Positions 15,203 to 24,428 of a stretch of DNA of 64,000 bases are shown here, piece by piece; the first letter of the stretch is position 1; each line of letters begins with the position of its first letter. Source of the DNA: Prevotella sp. (GTDB lineage Bacteria > Bacteroidota > Bacteroidia > Bacteroidales > Bacteroidaceae); assembly GCA_017618275.1 (NCBI GenBank), contig JAFZUS010000004.1, positions 1 through 64,000 on the forward strand, read 5' to 3'. Under the pieces are notes generated by a model. The model saw nothing but the letters and a program-made list of their open reading frames with translations, was not told the DNA's origin and did no database searches. The position numbers were made by a program, and so were the translations under genes.

Positions 15203-16570
15203 ATGAAAGAACCCATTGAAATGCGCAATCTCTATGAACATGAGACTGACGCATACAATCTGGAAGGCTTCAAGCCCCAAATTGTCAATGCTGACTACTT
15301 GAAACAACTCGGCGTAACGATTGAACCCTCTGAGGAAACACTGCAGGGACTCATCAGAGGGTCGAAACTGTTTATGAAACGCTTAGAGGAACACACCATT
15401 ATCCCCAAGTCGGTGCTTTATTTGGAGGATTGCGACCCCAATACGGTAGAGACCGAAATCCACAACTATACGGGCCGTTGCCCGACATTGACCTTCGAGG
15501 TGAACCCCATCAAGGGCTGTCACGTGGGATGTCAGTACTGCCTGGTGACCGACGGTGTACACGAACAGAAACTGGTGGCCTACGAGAACTACCACCTCTA
15601 TGTACGCAAACTTTTGGAAGAGATGAACGGAGCATGCAGCGAACAGCCCAACGCCGTAACACCAGAAGACATCAAAGAGCGTAGCCGACTGCTGCAGGAA
15701 CTGGCCAACGCCATCGTCGAGGCACCGGAAAAGAAAAAGGATATTGAGCGGCAGATTGTGGCACTGAGTCGTGGCAAGAACTGGAACCACTACTACTACT
15801 TCACCCCCAAGACCGAGGCCCTGCAGGAGCCGACGCTTTATACCGGCATCGCCCACCGCATCCTGCGTGAGTTCATTGCTCACTTCAAGAAATACCCCAA
15901 CTCCAACGCCCGTCTCTTCATCGCTTCGAAGGCCGGTACCAAGCACCTCTTGGTAGAAAATGAGGGCGAGACTATCCTCGACCTCTTTGAACAACTGAAG
16001 GACAAGATGCAGTTCAATACCTCGGTGAGCATCATGCCCAAGCCCTTCCGCGACCTCCTCGAACCCTACGCTGCTCCGATTGAAGAGCGTCTTGCCGCTG
16101 TGAAGATGTGTCAGGAGCGAGACATACAGGCCAACTCGGCCCTGGTGCAGCCCATCTTCGTGCCCTATCTCACCGATGAGCATATCAAGGATTTCTTCGA
16201 CATGCTCCACGATGCTGGCATCGTGAACTACAAGCCGGAGTTCCTCACTGCCTGTATGGAGAACCTTGCACAGTTAGGACAGTGGCTTGGCTATTTCGAC
16301 AAAAATATGGAGCGCGACCTCTATATGGACTATATCAGCCCGAAGAATGTCGACCACCGTAAGCAGCGCGGACGCACTGCCCCCAACCGTGCCCTCTCGA
16401 TAGAAAACATCCAGCGGCTGATGAAGTACACCGACACCATCGGCATGTCCACCAGTATCTGCTTCTGGGTGCGCAACCAACTGAAGGTGCCCACCAGCAT
16501 CATCCCCATCATCAACCGTAATGGATTCCAGTGCTTAGGTTACCAGTCGAAACTATTTAAAGGAGAATGA
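15203..16570 (+). CDS. Radical SAM protein of a polysaccharide locus, unknown reaction
   Basis: A 455-residue protein with the radical SAM cluster motif CxxxCxxC in KGCHVGCQYCLVTDG (Cys about 105, 109 and 112). The rest of the barrel is compatible, for example RLFIASKAGTKHLLVENEGE and SVSIMPKPFRDLLEPYAAPI. The N-terminal 100 residues are not a family I know, and no C-terminal auxiliary cluster is obvious. It overlaps the ATP-grasp-like gene by four bases, which overlaps the WbqC gene by four, so the three are translationally coupled. This suggests they modify one intermediate together. The substrate is unknown. Confidence 0.75.
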   Translation: MKEPIEMRNLYEHETDAYNLEGFKPQIVNADYLKQLGVTIEPSEETLQGLIRGSKLFMKRLEEHTIIPKSVLYLEDCDPNTVETEIHNYTGRCPTLTFEVNPIKGCHVGCQYCLVTDGVHEQKLVAYENYHLYVRKLLEEMNGACSEQPNAVTPEDIKERSRLLQELANAIVEAPEKKKDIERQIVALSRGKNWNHYYYFTPKTEALQEPTLYTGIAHRILREFIAHFKKYPNSNARLFIASKAGTKHLLVENEGETILDLFEQLKDKMQFNTSVSIMPKPFRDLLEPYAAPIEERLAAVKMCQERDIQANSALVQPIFVPYLTDEHIKDFFDMLHDAGIVNYKPEFLTACMENLAQLGQWLGYFDKNMERDLYMDYISPKNVDHRKQRGRTAPNRALSIENIQRLMKYTDTIGMSTSICFWVRNQLKVPTSIIPIINRNGFQCLGYQSKLFKGE

Positions 16571-17766
16571 GCCCACAAGACGTTTGCTTTCAGCTGTTTG
16601 CTGATAAGACCGATTATTACCACCATTGGTATCACGACAAGCCGATGATGATTACTTCGGAGCGGCGTGACGAACTGCGACGCATGCAGGCCTTGCTCTA
16701 TAAGTGTATCGTCTATATGGCTGAACACTTCCGCGAGTGGGTGCCAAAGTACATGCCGTTGGACGAGAAGGTGATCGAAGTACTGGACCGACAGAGCCGC
16801 TATCCTTTCCGGGCAGGAGTCTACCGTCCCGACTATCTCATCAGCAACGACAGCCAGTTGTTGTTGGTAGAGATCACCTGCCGGTTCTTCGGACACGGTA
16901 TCTGGGCCAACTATCCCTCTGAGGTCAAGGCGCAGAAGTTCATGGCTAAGCATCAGTCGAAAGTGGAAAGTGTATATAACTCACTATTGACTTACATGCG
17001 CGACATCATTCCCGCAGGCTGGCCTATCTATGTACTGAAGAGCAGTGACCCGACGAGCGAGATTGCTCTCTACAAGAAGTTCTATGAGTACTACGGACAT
17101 GAGGTGACCGTCTATGAAGCCGCCGAGGTGGAAGAGCATATAGACAAGTGGAGCCACGACGCGGTGGTGTTGAGTGCGCTCAATCAGCAAGACCTGCTGT
17201 CTTTCAAGATGGAGACCCTGCAAGCCATGATTGATGCGCGGATGCTGAATGACTTCCGTACCATCTTCCTGACTCACGACAAGCGCTTCCTGCGCCTCAT
17301 CTTCGTGGATGACTTCACACACCATTGCCTCACAGAAGAGGAAACGACCTTCCTGCGCCAGCACACCATTCCCACCTATTTATATAATGATAGGAATAAG
17401 GAGATCTGGGAGGATGCCCTTAACCATAAAGACCGATACATTCTCAAACCCTACGACTTGGGCAAGAGCGTAGGGCTGTACGCCGGCGTGATGACCGATG
17501 AGGAGACGTGGAGAACTAATCTTTCTAGCCGGGAGAGGTTTGTTCTCCAGCCTTTCATCCAGCAGCGCACTTATCCCTGTGTTTGGGAGGGCAAACATTA
17601 TGATGAGTATGTATGTGGCATGATGCTGTGTATGAACGATCACTATTTTGACAGCGGCATGTTCCGCACCAGTAGCGCCCCTGTGACCAATAAGGTTGAT
17701 GACCGCAAGATGTGCGTCATCCATAGTGATGACGAAGAACTGAAAAAAATCTGTTTCGTGTTATGA
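16567..17766 (+). CDS. ATP-grasp-like ligase candidate
   Basis: A 399-residue protein. The strongest clue is RYILKPYDLGKSVGLYAG (about 290-307), resembling the nucleotide-binding Lys/Gly-rich loop of ATP-grasp enzymes, followed by RFVLQPFI. Further upstream, RPDYLISNDSQLLLVEITCR (about 82-101) resembles the metal-binding part of circularly permuted ATP-grasp proteins. Such enzymes form amide or peptide bonds through acyl phosphates. The family assignment is by motif only. Start ATG at 16567 follows AAAGGAGA, a good ribosome site. Four-base overlaps with both neighbours indicate coupling with the radical SAM and WbqC proteins. Confidence 0.55.
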   Translation: MSPQDVCFQLFADKTDYYHHWYHDKPMMITSERRDELRRMQALLYKCIVYMAEHFREWVPKYMPLDEKVIEVLDRQSRYPFRAGVYRPDYLISNDSQLLLVEITCRFFGHGIWANYPSEVKAQKFMAKHQSKVESVYNSLLTYMRDIIPAGWPIYVLKSSDPTSEIALYKKFYEYYGHEVTVYEAAEVEEHIDKWSHDAVVLSALNQQDLLSFKMETLQAMIDARMLNDFRTIFLTHDKRFLRLIFVDDFTHHCLTEEETTFLRQHTIPTYLYNDRNKEIWEDALNHKDRYILKPYDLGKSVGLYAGVMTDEETWRTNLSSRERFVLQPFIQQRTYPCVWEGKHYDEYVCGMMLCMNDHYFDSGMFRTSSAPVTNKVDDRKMCVIHSDDEELKKICFVL

Positions 17767-18485
17767 TTGACGGAAAACGACACATCGCTATCATGCAGCC
17801 GTACTTCTTTCCGTACATCGGCTACTGGCAACTTATACATGCTGCCGATATGTTTGTGGTTGGCGACAGTGTCCATTATATCAAGCACGGCTGGATAAAC
17901 CGCAACCGCATTCTGGGTGAAGGATGCCAGGCACAGTATTTCGGCATTGAGGTCAGTCACGCATCCTGCAACCGCCTTATCTACGAAATGGAACGTGTGG
18001 TCAATCGAAAACAGGCTGAATACCTGTGCCGCGTACTGAAACACTATTACAGCCAGGCACCACACTATAGCGAAACGATGGAGGTTATCAAGCCTACCCT
18101 GCTGGACGAGGAACCTGACCTAACGCGCTATCTCGTAAAACAACTGCGGGCCGTGGCTGAATATCTGGGCATCAAGACGGAATTCAGGATGCTCTCGGAG
18201 GTGTCGGATCACTGGGAATACCGATCCCCGGAGATTATCAGACGTACTTGCGAGTACTTTGGTATTACCGACTATATCAACCCCTCCGGTGCTGGAATGA
18301 GCTATTACGACAAGGACGAGTTCTGCGAGATGGGTATCAACCTCCGTTTCTTGCGGCGCAATGAGGACATCCGCTACAAACAGCGTTCTGATGAATTCGT
18401 CCCCGACCTGAGCATCATCGACCTGATGATGTACTGCTCACGCGACGAATTGCATGACATTCTGAACTGTTATCATTTCTTGTAA
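17763..18485 (+). CDS. WbqC-like family protein
   Basis: A 240-residue protein with the family-defining start AIMQPYFFPYIGYWQLIHAA and later blocks INPSGAGMSYYD and LSIIDLMMYCS. WbqC-like proteins (PF08889) occur in O-antigen and capsule loci and are usually discussed as transferases acting on amino sugars; the precise reaction is not settled. Here it is coupled by overlap to the ATP-grasp-like gene before it and to the flippase after it (TAATG). With the aminotransferase at the head of the module, an N-acylated or amino-acid-decorated sugar is a fair guess. Confidence 0.88.
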   Translation: MIDGKRHIAIMQPYFFPYIGYWQLIHAADMFVVGDSVHYIKHGWINRNRILGEGCQAQYFGIEVSHASCNRLIYEMERVVNRKQAEYLCRVLKHYYSQAPHYSETMEVIKPTLLDEEPDLTRYLVKQLRAVAEYLGIKTEFRMLSEVSDHWEYRSPEIIRRTCEYFGITDYINPSGAGMSYYDKDEFCEMGINLRFLRRNEDIRYKQRSDEFVPDLSIIDLMMYCSRDELHDILNCYHFL

Positions 18486-19939
18486 TGGCAGAGTCGCTGA
18501 AAAAGAAAACAGTAAAAGGATTAGGATGGTCGGCGTTGGATAACGCTGCCCGCTACGGCATGCAGTTCGTGATAGGCATCGTGCTGGCCCGACTACTGTC
18601 GCCCGATGACTACGGCCTGTTAGGACTCGTGGGCATCTTCACAGTTGTCTGTACTGCCATAGTGAATGGTGGATTCACCACGGCACTGATACGTAAGAAG
18701 GATGCCACCGACAACGACTTCAACACAGCTTTCATCTGCAACCTGGGCATGAGCCTGCTACTCTACATTGTCATTTTTGTCTGTGCTCCGTTTGTCGCAG
18801 ACTTCTTTAATCGCGAGGAACTGATTGCTTTGGTACGCGTGTCATCGTTGGGACTCGTCATCGGTGCACTGGGCATGGTGCAGCAGACTCGTCTCACAAA
18901 GCGTATCGACTTCAAGACGCAAACCAAGATTACACTGGTGGCAACCGCCCTGAGTGGCGTGGTAGGCATAGGTATGGCGGCAACGGGGCTTGGCGTATGG
19001 TCGCTGGTAGTGCAGCAACTGGTGTCGCACAGCCTCAGCACCATCCAACTATACATATATAATAGGTGGCTACCCCGACTTCGCTTCTCTACCAAGAGTT
19101 TCCGTAACCTGTTCGGTTTCGGATGGAAGATGATGGTCAGTGCCCTGTTAGATACTGTATGGAAAGAACTTTACCAAGTGATTGTGGGCAAATTCTATAG
19201 TCCTGCCACCTTGGGACAATATACCCGTGGTCAACATTATGCCAAATTGTTCTCGCAAAACCTTACAAATGTAGTACAACGTGTCACCTATCCCGTACTC
19301 TCCAGCATACAGGACGAACCAGAACGCATGGTGTCGGCCTACCGGCGAATCATCCGCACTAGTATGTTCATCACTGCCGTAGCTCTGCTCTTCCTTGGTG
19401 CCGTCAGCGAACCGCTTATCTACTGCATGATTGGCCCTAAGTGGCATGAGGCATCGACCTACCTGCCACTTATCTGCGTCGCCAGCACCCTCTATCCGCT
19501 ACACGCCATCAACCTGAACATGCTACAAGTGCAGGGGCGCAGCGACTTATTTCTAAACTTGGAGATTATCAAGAAAGTCATTGCCCTGGCGCCGTTGTTC
19601 ATTGGTGCCTTTGTCGGCATCATGCCTATGCTGTGGACAAACATTGTGGTTGGCATCATGGCCTACTTCTTCAACTCTTACTATTCTGGTCGCTTGATAG
19701 GTTATAGCTCATGGATGCAACTGAAGGACATAGCACCATCTTACACTTTATCAATAGCAGTGGCTCTGTCGGTATATTTCCTAAAGTGGCTACCGCTGAG
19801 CTACTGGGTAGTGCTGCCCTTGCAGATTATCGTAGGCTCAGTGGTGTTCTTCACTGTCTGCAAGGTGTTCCAACCTAGCGAATATAAGGAAATATGTGAG
19901 ATGCTGAAATCTAGTCAGTTTAAAAGAAAGAAGAAATGA
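18485..19939 (+). CDS. wzx: Polysaccharide flippase, Wzx-type (module A)
   Basis: A 484-residue membrane protein with about 12-14 hydrophobic segments and the typical opening of the polysaccharide transport/MOP family: KKTVKGLGWSALDNAARYG and LARLLSPDDYGLLGLVGIF. It would move the undecaprenyl-linked repeat unit to the periplasm. It starts inside the preceding stop (TAATG) and overlaps the following glycosyltransferase by four bases. A second, different flippase lies in module B at 31884, so each module can export its own unit. Confidence 0.92.
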   Translation: MAESLKKKTVKGLGWSALDNAARYGMQFVIGIVLARLLSPDDYGLLGLVGIFTVVCTAIVNGGFTTALIRKKDATDNDFNTAFICNLGMSLLLYIVIFVCAPFVADFFNREELIALVRVSSLGLVIGALGMVQQTRLTKRIDFKTQTKITLVATALSGVVGIGMAATGLGVWSLVVQQLVSHSLSTIQLYIYNRWLPRLRFSTKSFRNLFGFGWKMMVSALLDTVWKELYQVIVGKFYSPATLGQYTRGQHYAKLFSQNLTNVVQRVTYPVLSSIQDEPERMVSAYRRIIRTSMFITAVALLFLGAVSEPLIYCMIGPKWHEASTYLPLICVASTLYPLHAINLNMLQVQGRSDLFLNLEIIKKVIALAPLFIGAFVGIMPMLWTNIVVGIMAYFFNSYYSGRLIGYSSWMQLKDIAPSYTLSIAVALSVYFLKWLPLSYWVVLPLQIIVGSVVFFTVCKVFQPSEYKEICEMLKSSQFKRKKK

Positions 19940-20988
19940 ATAAGCCGAACTCTCAAATAACAACTACCCCTCTATGGGAGTGGGTTGGGAGGAGGCCTAA
20001 GGTTTGCGTTAGCTGCGCTACGTTCAACCATGCGCCCTACATCACTCAGGCGATGAATGGCTTCTGTATGCAGCAGGTCGACTTTCCCTTCATCTGTGTC
20101 ATCATCGACGATGCCAGTACAGACGGAGCACAGCAGGTTATCCGTCAGTATCTGAATGAGCAATTTGAGCCTCTCTCCCTTCTTTCGGAGGGGCGGGAGG
20201 AAGTTTTTCACCATAAGACAAACCCCAACTGCTACTTTGTTGTTTATCTGTTAGAGGAGAATCACTACAGCCAAGGTAAGTCACCATTATTATATGCCAA
20301 TACATGGATGGAACAGAGTGATTATGTTGCCCTATGTGAGGGTGATGACTATTGGACAGACAAGCATAAACTGCAAAAGCAGGCTGATGCCTTAGATGCC
20401 AACCCTCAGGCGACATTGGTCTATACCAACTTTCGAGTCATTGATGGTGAGGGCAAGCCGATAAGCAGAGCATATATAAAAGATTTTCCCGGACGTTCCC
20501 ATTCCGGTGACAATCTGCCTATGTTGCTTCGTTATGGCAACTATGTGATGACATTCACCACGATGTACCGCCATGAGGTTTTGCAGAGTGATGCCTATAA
20601 GAACAATCCCTACAAGTTGGATTTTGGCCTTACATTGGCCTCCGCCCTGATGGGAGATTTTATTTGGTTTCCGGAAAAGACTGCTTGCTACCGTTCCCTT
20701 CAGAGTGGCATGATTATGTCCAACCATCCGAAGGTGATACAGATGACAAAGGATATTTATTGCTACTACGCTGGTCTATTGATGAACGGACAGTGCAAAC
20801 CGTTATCATTAAGTCAACGCATTAATTTAACAACACTTATCCTCATCTGGGCGTTGAAGAAGAAAGATTATCAACTTAGAAAAGAAACATTGAGTGCCAG
20901 CAAGCTATCACGTCTTTTGCTGCCAGTAGCTTACATCAGACTAAAAAGTGAAAGGTTGAAAGACAGAATTGAAAGAATTAATAAATAA
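19936..20988 (+). CDS. Glycosyltransferase family 2 (module A)
   Basis: A 350-residue GT-A enzyme. It has the nucleotide-binding start (KVCVSCATFNHAPYI), VIIDDASTDGAQ and the metal-site region YVALCEGDDYWTDKHKLQKQ. Two places look as if simple G/C-rich repeats were inserted in frame: residues about 11-23 (TPLWEWVGRRP, bases 19966-20000), before the catalytic domain, and about residues 79-90 (bases 20170-20205). Both lie in loops or the N-terminus and may be tolerated. It would add one sugar to the lipid-linked repeat unit. Confidence 0.88.
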   Translation: MNKPNSQITTTPLWEWVGRRPKVCVSCATFNHAPYITQAMNGFCMQQVDFPFICVIIDDASTDGAQQVIRQYLNEQFEPLSLLSEGREEVFHHKTNPNCYFVVYLLEENHYSQGKSPLLYANTWMEQSDYVALCEGDDYWTDKHKLQKQADALDANPQATLVYTNFRVIDGEGKPISRAYIKDFPGRSHSGDNLPMLLRYGNYVMTFTTMYRHEVLQSDAYKNNPYKLDFGLTLASALMGDFIWFPEKTACYRSLQSGMIMSNHPKVIQMTKDIYCYYAGLLMNGQCKPLSLSQRINLTTLILIWALKKKDYQLRKETLSASKLSRLLLPVAYIRLKSERLKDRIERINK

Positions 20989-22298
20989 TGAAGATTATTG
21001 CTATCATAGTAACCCTGGTGTGTTGTTGCCTGATGTTCTATCTGAAGCGAGAATGGAAGGCTGCTCTGCTCATCATGGGTGCTATGACGCTGACGGCGGT
21101 GAGTATTACCGGTATTCCTTTGCGTAATGCGAACTTCTTACTACAAGCAGTTTTTCTGCTGTCAGAATGGAGAAATCTGCCACGATATTTCAAAAGATGG
21201 CGATATACACCATGTCTATGGATTCCACTTCTGATAGTTAGTTTCTCGGCACTGTTGGCGGCTTTGACAAGTCCCTATACAGGAATAATAGAAATAATTG
21301 AGTCAGACCTTTTGTTCGGATGTTTTGCCCTCGTCTATGCCTTCTGGGCTGTCAAAAATGAAAAGTCATTAAAGCCTATCTTGCAGATTTCCCTGTATTG
21401 TCTGATTGTACTTACCGTCTTCGGAGTGCTCAATTACATAACAAAGAGTGCTGATTTTGTCAATGCGTTGACCGAAGGCAAGACAAGTAAAATACGAGAA
21501 GGGGTCGCTCTTGGTGATGTCTATGCGGAAGGTACCAGGTTTAGGGTACAGTCCATGTTTAAGTATGCTTTTGATTATGGCTATATATGTGCTGCCATAC
21601 TATTGCTTCATTTACATGGACGGTATCGACACTTAGAAAACAAGATGGAATTTATGATAGCCCTTGTATGTTGTTTGTTTGGAATTTTGACATGTGGATG
21701 TCGAATTGTATGGGCAAGTGCTGTATTGTCAATAGCCTGTTACTCTTTGTGGGTTTTCCAATTGAAAAGAAATGTGATATATGGCATTGTCGCCGTGATG
21801 GTCATGATAATATCCTATAACACTATTCCCGCTGTCGAAGAAAGAGTCAACCAGGTGACTGATATTCTCTCTGAAAATAGTGAAACTGGTGGTAGTTCTA
21901 TACAAATGCGAATATCCCAATACATGTATGTACTTTACTACACAGAAGGGAATGAATTATTAGGCTTAGGAAAAGGATATTGGGCCTATACTTATGCTGA
22001 AGATCCATATTCTGTTTCAGGTCTTCAGGGTGTAGAAAGTATTATTTTACAATATTTGCTTGAGCGGGGTATTATCGGCCTGGTTTTATGGGCGGCTTGT
22101 TATACCATCATTTTTTTATATTTCCGTAGGCACAAACAGAAAAACAAGATGTTAACCGGCTTGGGAGTGTCAATCCTTTCCCTGTATTTGGTTTTTGCTA
22201 TAGGAACAGGCGAATTAGGTTCTGTATATCCTACGATGCTACTGTTAGGCATTGTCATAAAAGCGGTGGAATCGGGTAATAAAATTAGGAGAATATGA
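20988..22298 (+). CDS. wzy: O-antigen/capsule polymerase, Wzy-like (module A)
   Basis: A 436-residue protein of about 10-12 membrane segments with a large loop near residues 280-340, as expected for Wzy/O-antigen ligase-type polymerases. Sequence conservation in this family is low, so the call rests on topology, length, the loop motif LGLGKGYWAYTY and position between glycosyltransferases and flippase. It overlaps both neighbours (TAATG at the start, ATGA at the end). It would polymerise the module A repeat unit in the periplasm. A second polymerase is at 30562. Confidence 0.8.
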   Translation: MKIIAIIVTLVCCCLMFYLKREWKAALLIMGAMTLTAVSITGIPLRNANFLLQAVFLLSEWRNLPRYFKRWRYTPCLWIPLLIVSFSALLAALTSPYTGIIEIIESDLLFGCFALVYAFWAVKNEKSLKPILQISLYCLIVLTVFGVLNYITKSADFVNALTEGKTSKIREGVALGDVYAEGTRFRVQSMFKYAFDYGYICAAILLLHLHGRYRHLENKMEFMIALVCCLFGILTCGCRIVWASAVLSIACYSLWVFQLKRNVIYGIVAVMVMIISYNTIPAVEERVNQVTDILSENSETGGSSIQMRISQYMYVLYYTEGNELLGLGKGYWAYTYAEDPYSVSGLQGVESIILQYLLERGIIGLVLWAACYTIIFLYFRRHKQKNKMLTGLGVSILSLYLVFAIGTGELGSVYPTMLLLGIVIKAVESGNKIRRI

Positions 22299-23281
22299 AG
22301 AGACTCGCTATCATAATCCCTGCTTATAAGGCGACATTCCTGCTTGCTGCGCTCGACTCTATTGCCGCACAGACGTGCAAGGACTTCACCTTGTATGTGG
22401 GTGATGACTGCAGCCCTGAGCCAATAGGCAATATTGTTGAGCAATACAGAGACAAAATAGAGCTGGTTTTTCAGCGGTTTGACACCAATTTAGGCGGCAA
22501 AGACCTTGTTGCACAATGGGAACGGTGTATCGCCATGAGTCAGGAAGAACCTTACATCTGGCTGTTCAGCGATGACGATTTGATGGAGCCGAATTGTGTG
22601 GAGGAGCTGTTAAAACAGATAGAGAAGACGGAGGGGGATTACGATGTCTATCACTTCAATGTGGATATAATAAACGAATGTGGAGCATTTGAAAAACGGA
22701 AGCAAGACTATCCGGCAGTGCTTCCAGCATATCGTTTCTACCGGGGTAAGAACTCAGGAAGGTTGTCTGCATACGTTGTGGAGAATGTATTCTCACGAAA
22801 AGTTTATGAACAATTTGGCGGCTTCATGAAATATGATTTGGCATGGGGCAGCGATGTGGCTACTTGGATTGTTTTCTCTGGCAGTAAGGGTATTTGCACG
22901 GTGCCCAATGCAAGGATAAGTTGGCGACAAAGTTCACAGAATATCACACCCGACTATTCACGCCAAATAGCAGAACGTAAATTGATGGCTCAGTTGGCAT
23001 TTCTGAACTGGGCTTATCGGTATTTTGCAAAGGAACCTGACATCTACACCACAAACAGGGCTTTCTTTATCCTTTTGATACATCATAACAGAAGATTTGT
23101 CAGCAAGGAAAGCATCAAGAAAGCATTCACATCTTTCTTTGCGGTTCATGGACGTAAAAAGGATTGGCCACTGATATATCTGTTTGCTTTTCTTGTTGAT
23201 GGGATTTACTTCCGAATCAGGAAAAGGTTTTATTGGCTATACGGAGACAAAAAAGTGAAAGATGAAGATAATCTACTATAG
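22295..23281 (+). CDS. Glycosyltransferase family 2 (module A)
   Basis: A 328-residue GT-A enzyme starting RLAIIIPAYKATFLLAALDS, with VGDDCSPEPIG and the metal-site motif LFSDDDLMEPNCVEELL. The C-terminal third is basic and hydrophobic (RIRKRFYWLYG), suggesting loose membrane attachment. It overlaps the polymerase before it by four bases and the next gene by 20 bases. Acceptor and donor are unknown. Confidence 0.88.
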   Translation: MKRLAIIIPAYKATFLLAALDSIAAQTCKDFTLYVGDDCSPEPIGNIVEQYRDKIELVFQRFDTNLGGKDLVAQWERCIAMSQEEPYIWLFSDDDLMEPNCVEELLKQIEKTEGDYDVYHFNVDIINECGAFEKRKQDYPAVLPAYRFYRGKNSGRLSAYVVENVFSRKVYEQFGGFMKYDLAWGSDVATWIVFSGSKGICTVPNARISWRQSSQNITPDYSRQIAERKLMAQLAFLNWAYRYFAKEPDIYTTNRAFFILLIHHNRRFVSKESIKKAFTSFFAVHGRKKDWPLIYLFAFLVDGIYFRIRKRFYWLYGDKKVKDEDNLL

Positions 23282-24428
23282 TCATCCATGCTTTGCTGAC
23301 TGCGACTTTCCGCTGATAGGTGAGTTGCAACGGATGGGATATGATGTAAGATACTACATCTCTATCGCATCCTACAGCAAAAAATCGACTTTACTTAACA
23401 TCGAAAAACTCTATCCTCATACGGGTATCTACCCCGCAGCAGATATTTATAAGGAGTTTCTGGCATACAATCAAGTGCTTGATTTCTCGAAAGTCTATAT
23501 TGTCAATCAGAAACATAAGCAGAAATATCATCCAGCCAACCTGCTGTTGATGATACGACTTTTTATCAACTTCATTTTTCAAAAGCCGGATGTTATTCAT
23601 TTGACCAAACCGCCTTACTTGGCACAGAAACTATTATACTTTGTCAAAAGCAAATTGGTTTTGACTGTACACGACCCCTTTGTGCATTCAGGTATGGTAT
23701 CAGAAAAGAAAGAACGAAACAGGCAGGAGGCTTTCAGGATAATCCCCCGTTTGGTGTTATTGAATGATAAGCAGGCAACGGCATTTGCATCTCACTACAA
23801 GATACCCTCAAGCCATGTTTTCATCAACAAGTTAGGGGGGTATAACAGTATGCTATATGTTGCCCCAACCCCTACTCATGTCGATGCACCTTTTATTCTG
23901 TTCTTTGGACAAATTATAGAATATAAAGGCGTGGAGTATCTGTTGGAAGCCATGAAAACTGTCCATCAAAAACATCCTGAAGTGAAATTGGTCGTAGCAG
24001 GTGGTGGGAAATACTATTTTGACATTGAGCCATATAGGAACCTAAGTTATATTGATATTCGCAATCACTATATTGGTGTTCCGGAATTAGCGGGATTACT
24101 AAAAGCATGTTTGTTCGCAGTCTGTCCTTATAAGGATGCCACTCAAAGTGGTGTGATTCAGACTGCATTCGCTTTTGACGTTCCGATGGTTGTTACTGAT
24201 GTCGGTGCATTATCACAGTCTGTTCAGCATGGAAAGACGGGACTTGTGGTTCCTCCTTGTGACTCAAATGCATTGGCTGATGCCATGAGCCATTTGATAT
24301 CGAATCCCGTCATGCTCAATGAGATGAGAGAGACGATTCATAATGAGTGGCAAAAAGGAATGAACTGGACTCCTATAGCAGAAAAATACATAGAGTGCTG
24401 GAGAAGTAAGAAGCAAGAACTAAGATGA
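23262..24428 (+). CDS. Glycosyltransferase family 4 (module A)
   Basis: A 388-residue GT-B enzyme. The C-terminal donor-binding half is clear: FILFFGQIIEYKGVEYLLEA, KLVVAGGGKYY, then the acidic Glu-x7-Glu-like region (ATQSGVIQTAFAFDVPMVVT) and LVVPPCDSNALADAM. The N-terminal half is acceptor-specific. It starts within the last 20 bases of the previous gene and overlaps the next by four, all in one operon. Confidence 0.87.
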   Translation: MKIIYYSHPCFADCDFPLIGELQRMGYDVRYYISIASYSKKSTLLNIEKLYPHTGIYPAADIYKEFLAYNQVLDFSKVYIVNQKHKQKYHPANLLLMIRLFINFIFQKPDVIHLTKPPYLAQKLLYFVKSKLVLTVHDPFVHSGMVSEKKERNRQEAFRIIPRLVLLNDKQATAFASHYKIPSSHVFINKLGGYNSMLYVAPTPTHVDAPFILFFGQIIEYKGVEYLLEAMKTVHQKHPEVKLVVAGGGKYYFDIEPYRNLSYIDIRNHYIGVPELAGLLKACLFAVCPYKDATQSGVIQTAFAFDVPMVVTDVGALSQSVQHGKTGLVVPPCDSNALADAMSHLISNPVMLNEMRETIHNEWQKGMNWTPIAEKYIECWRSKKQELR

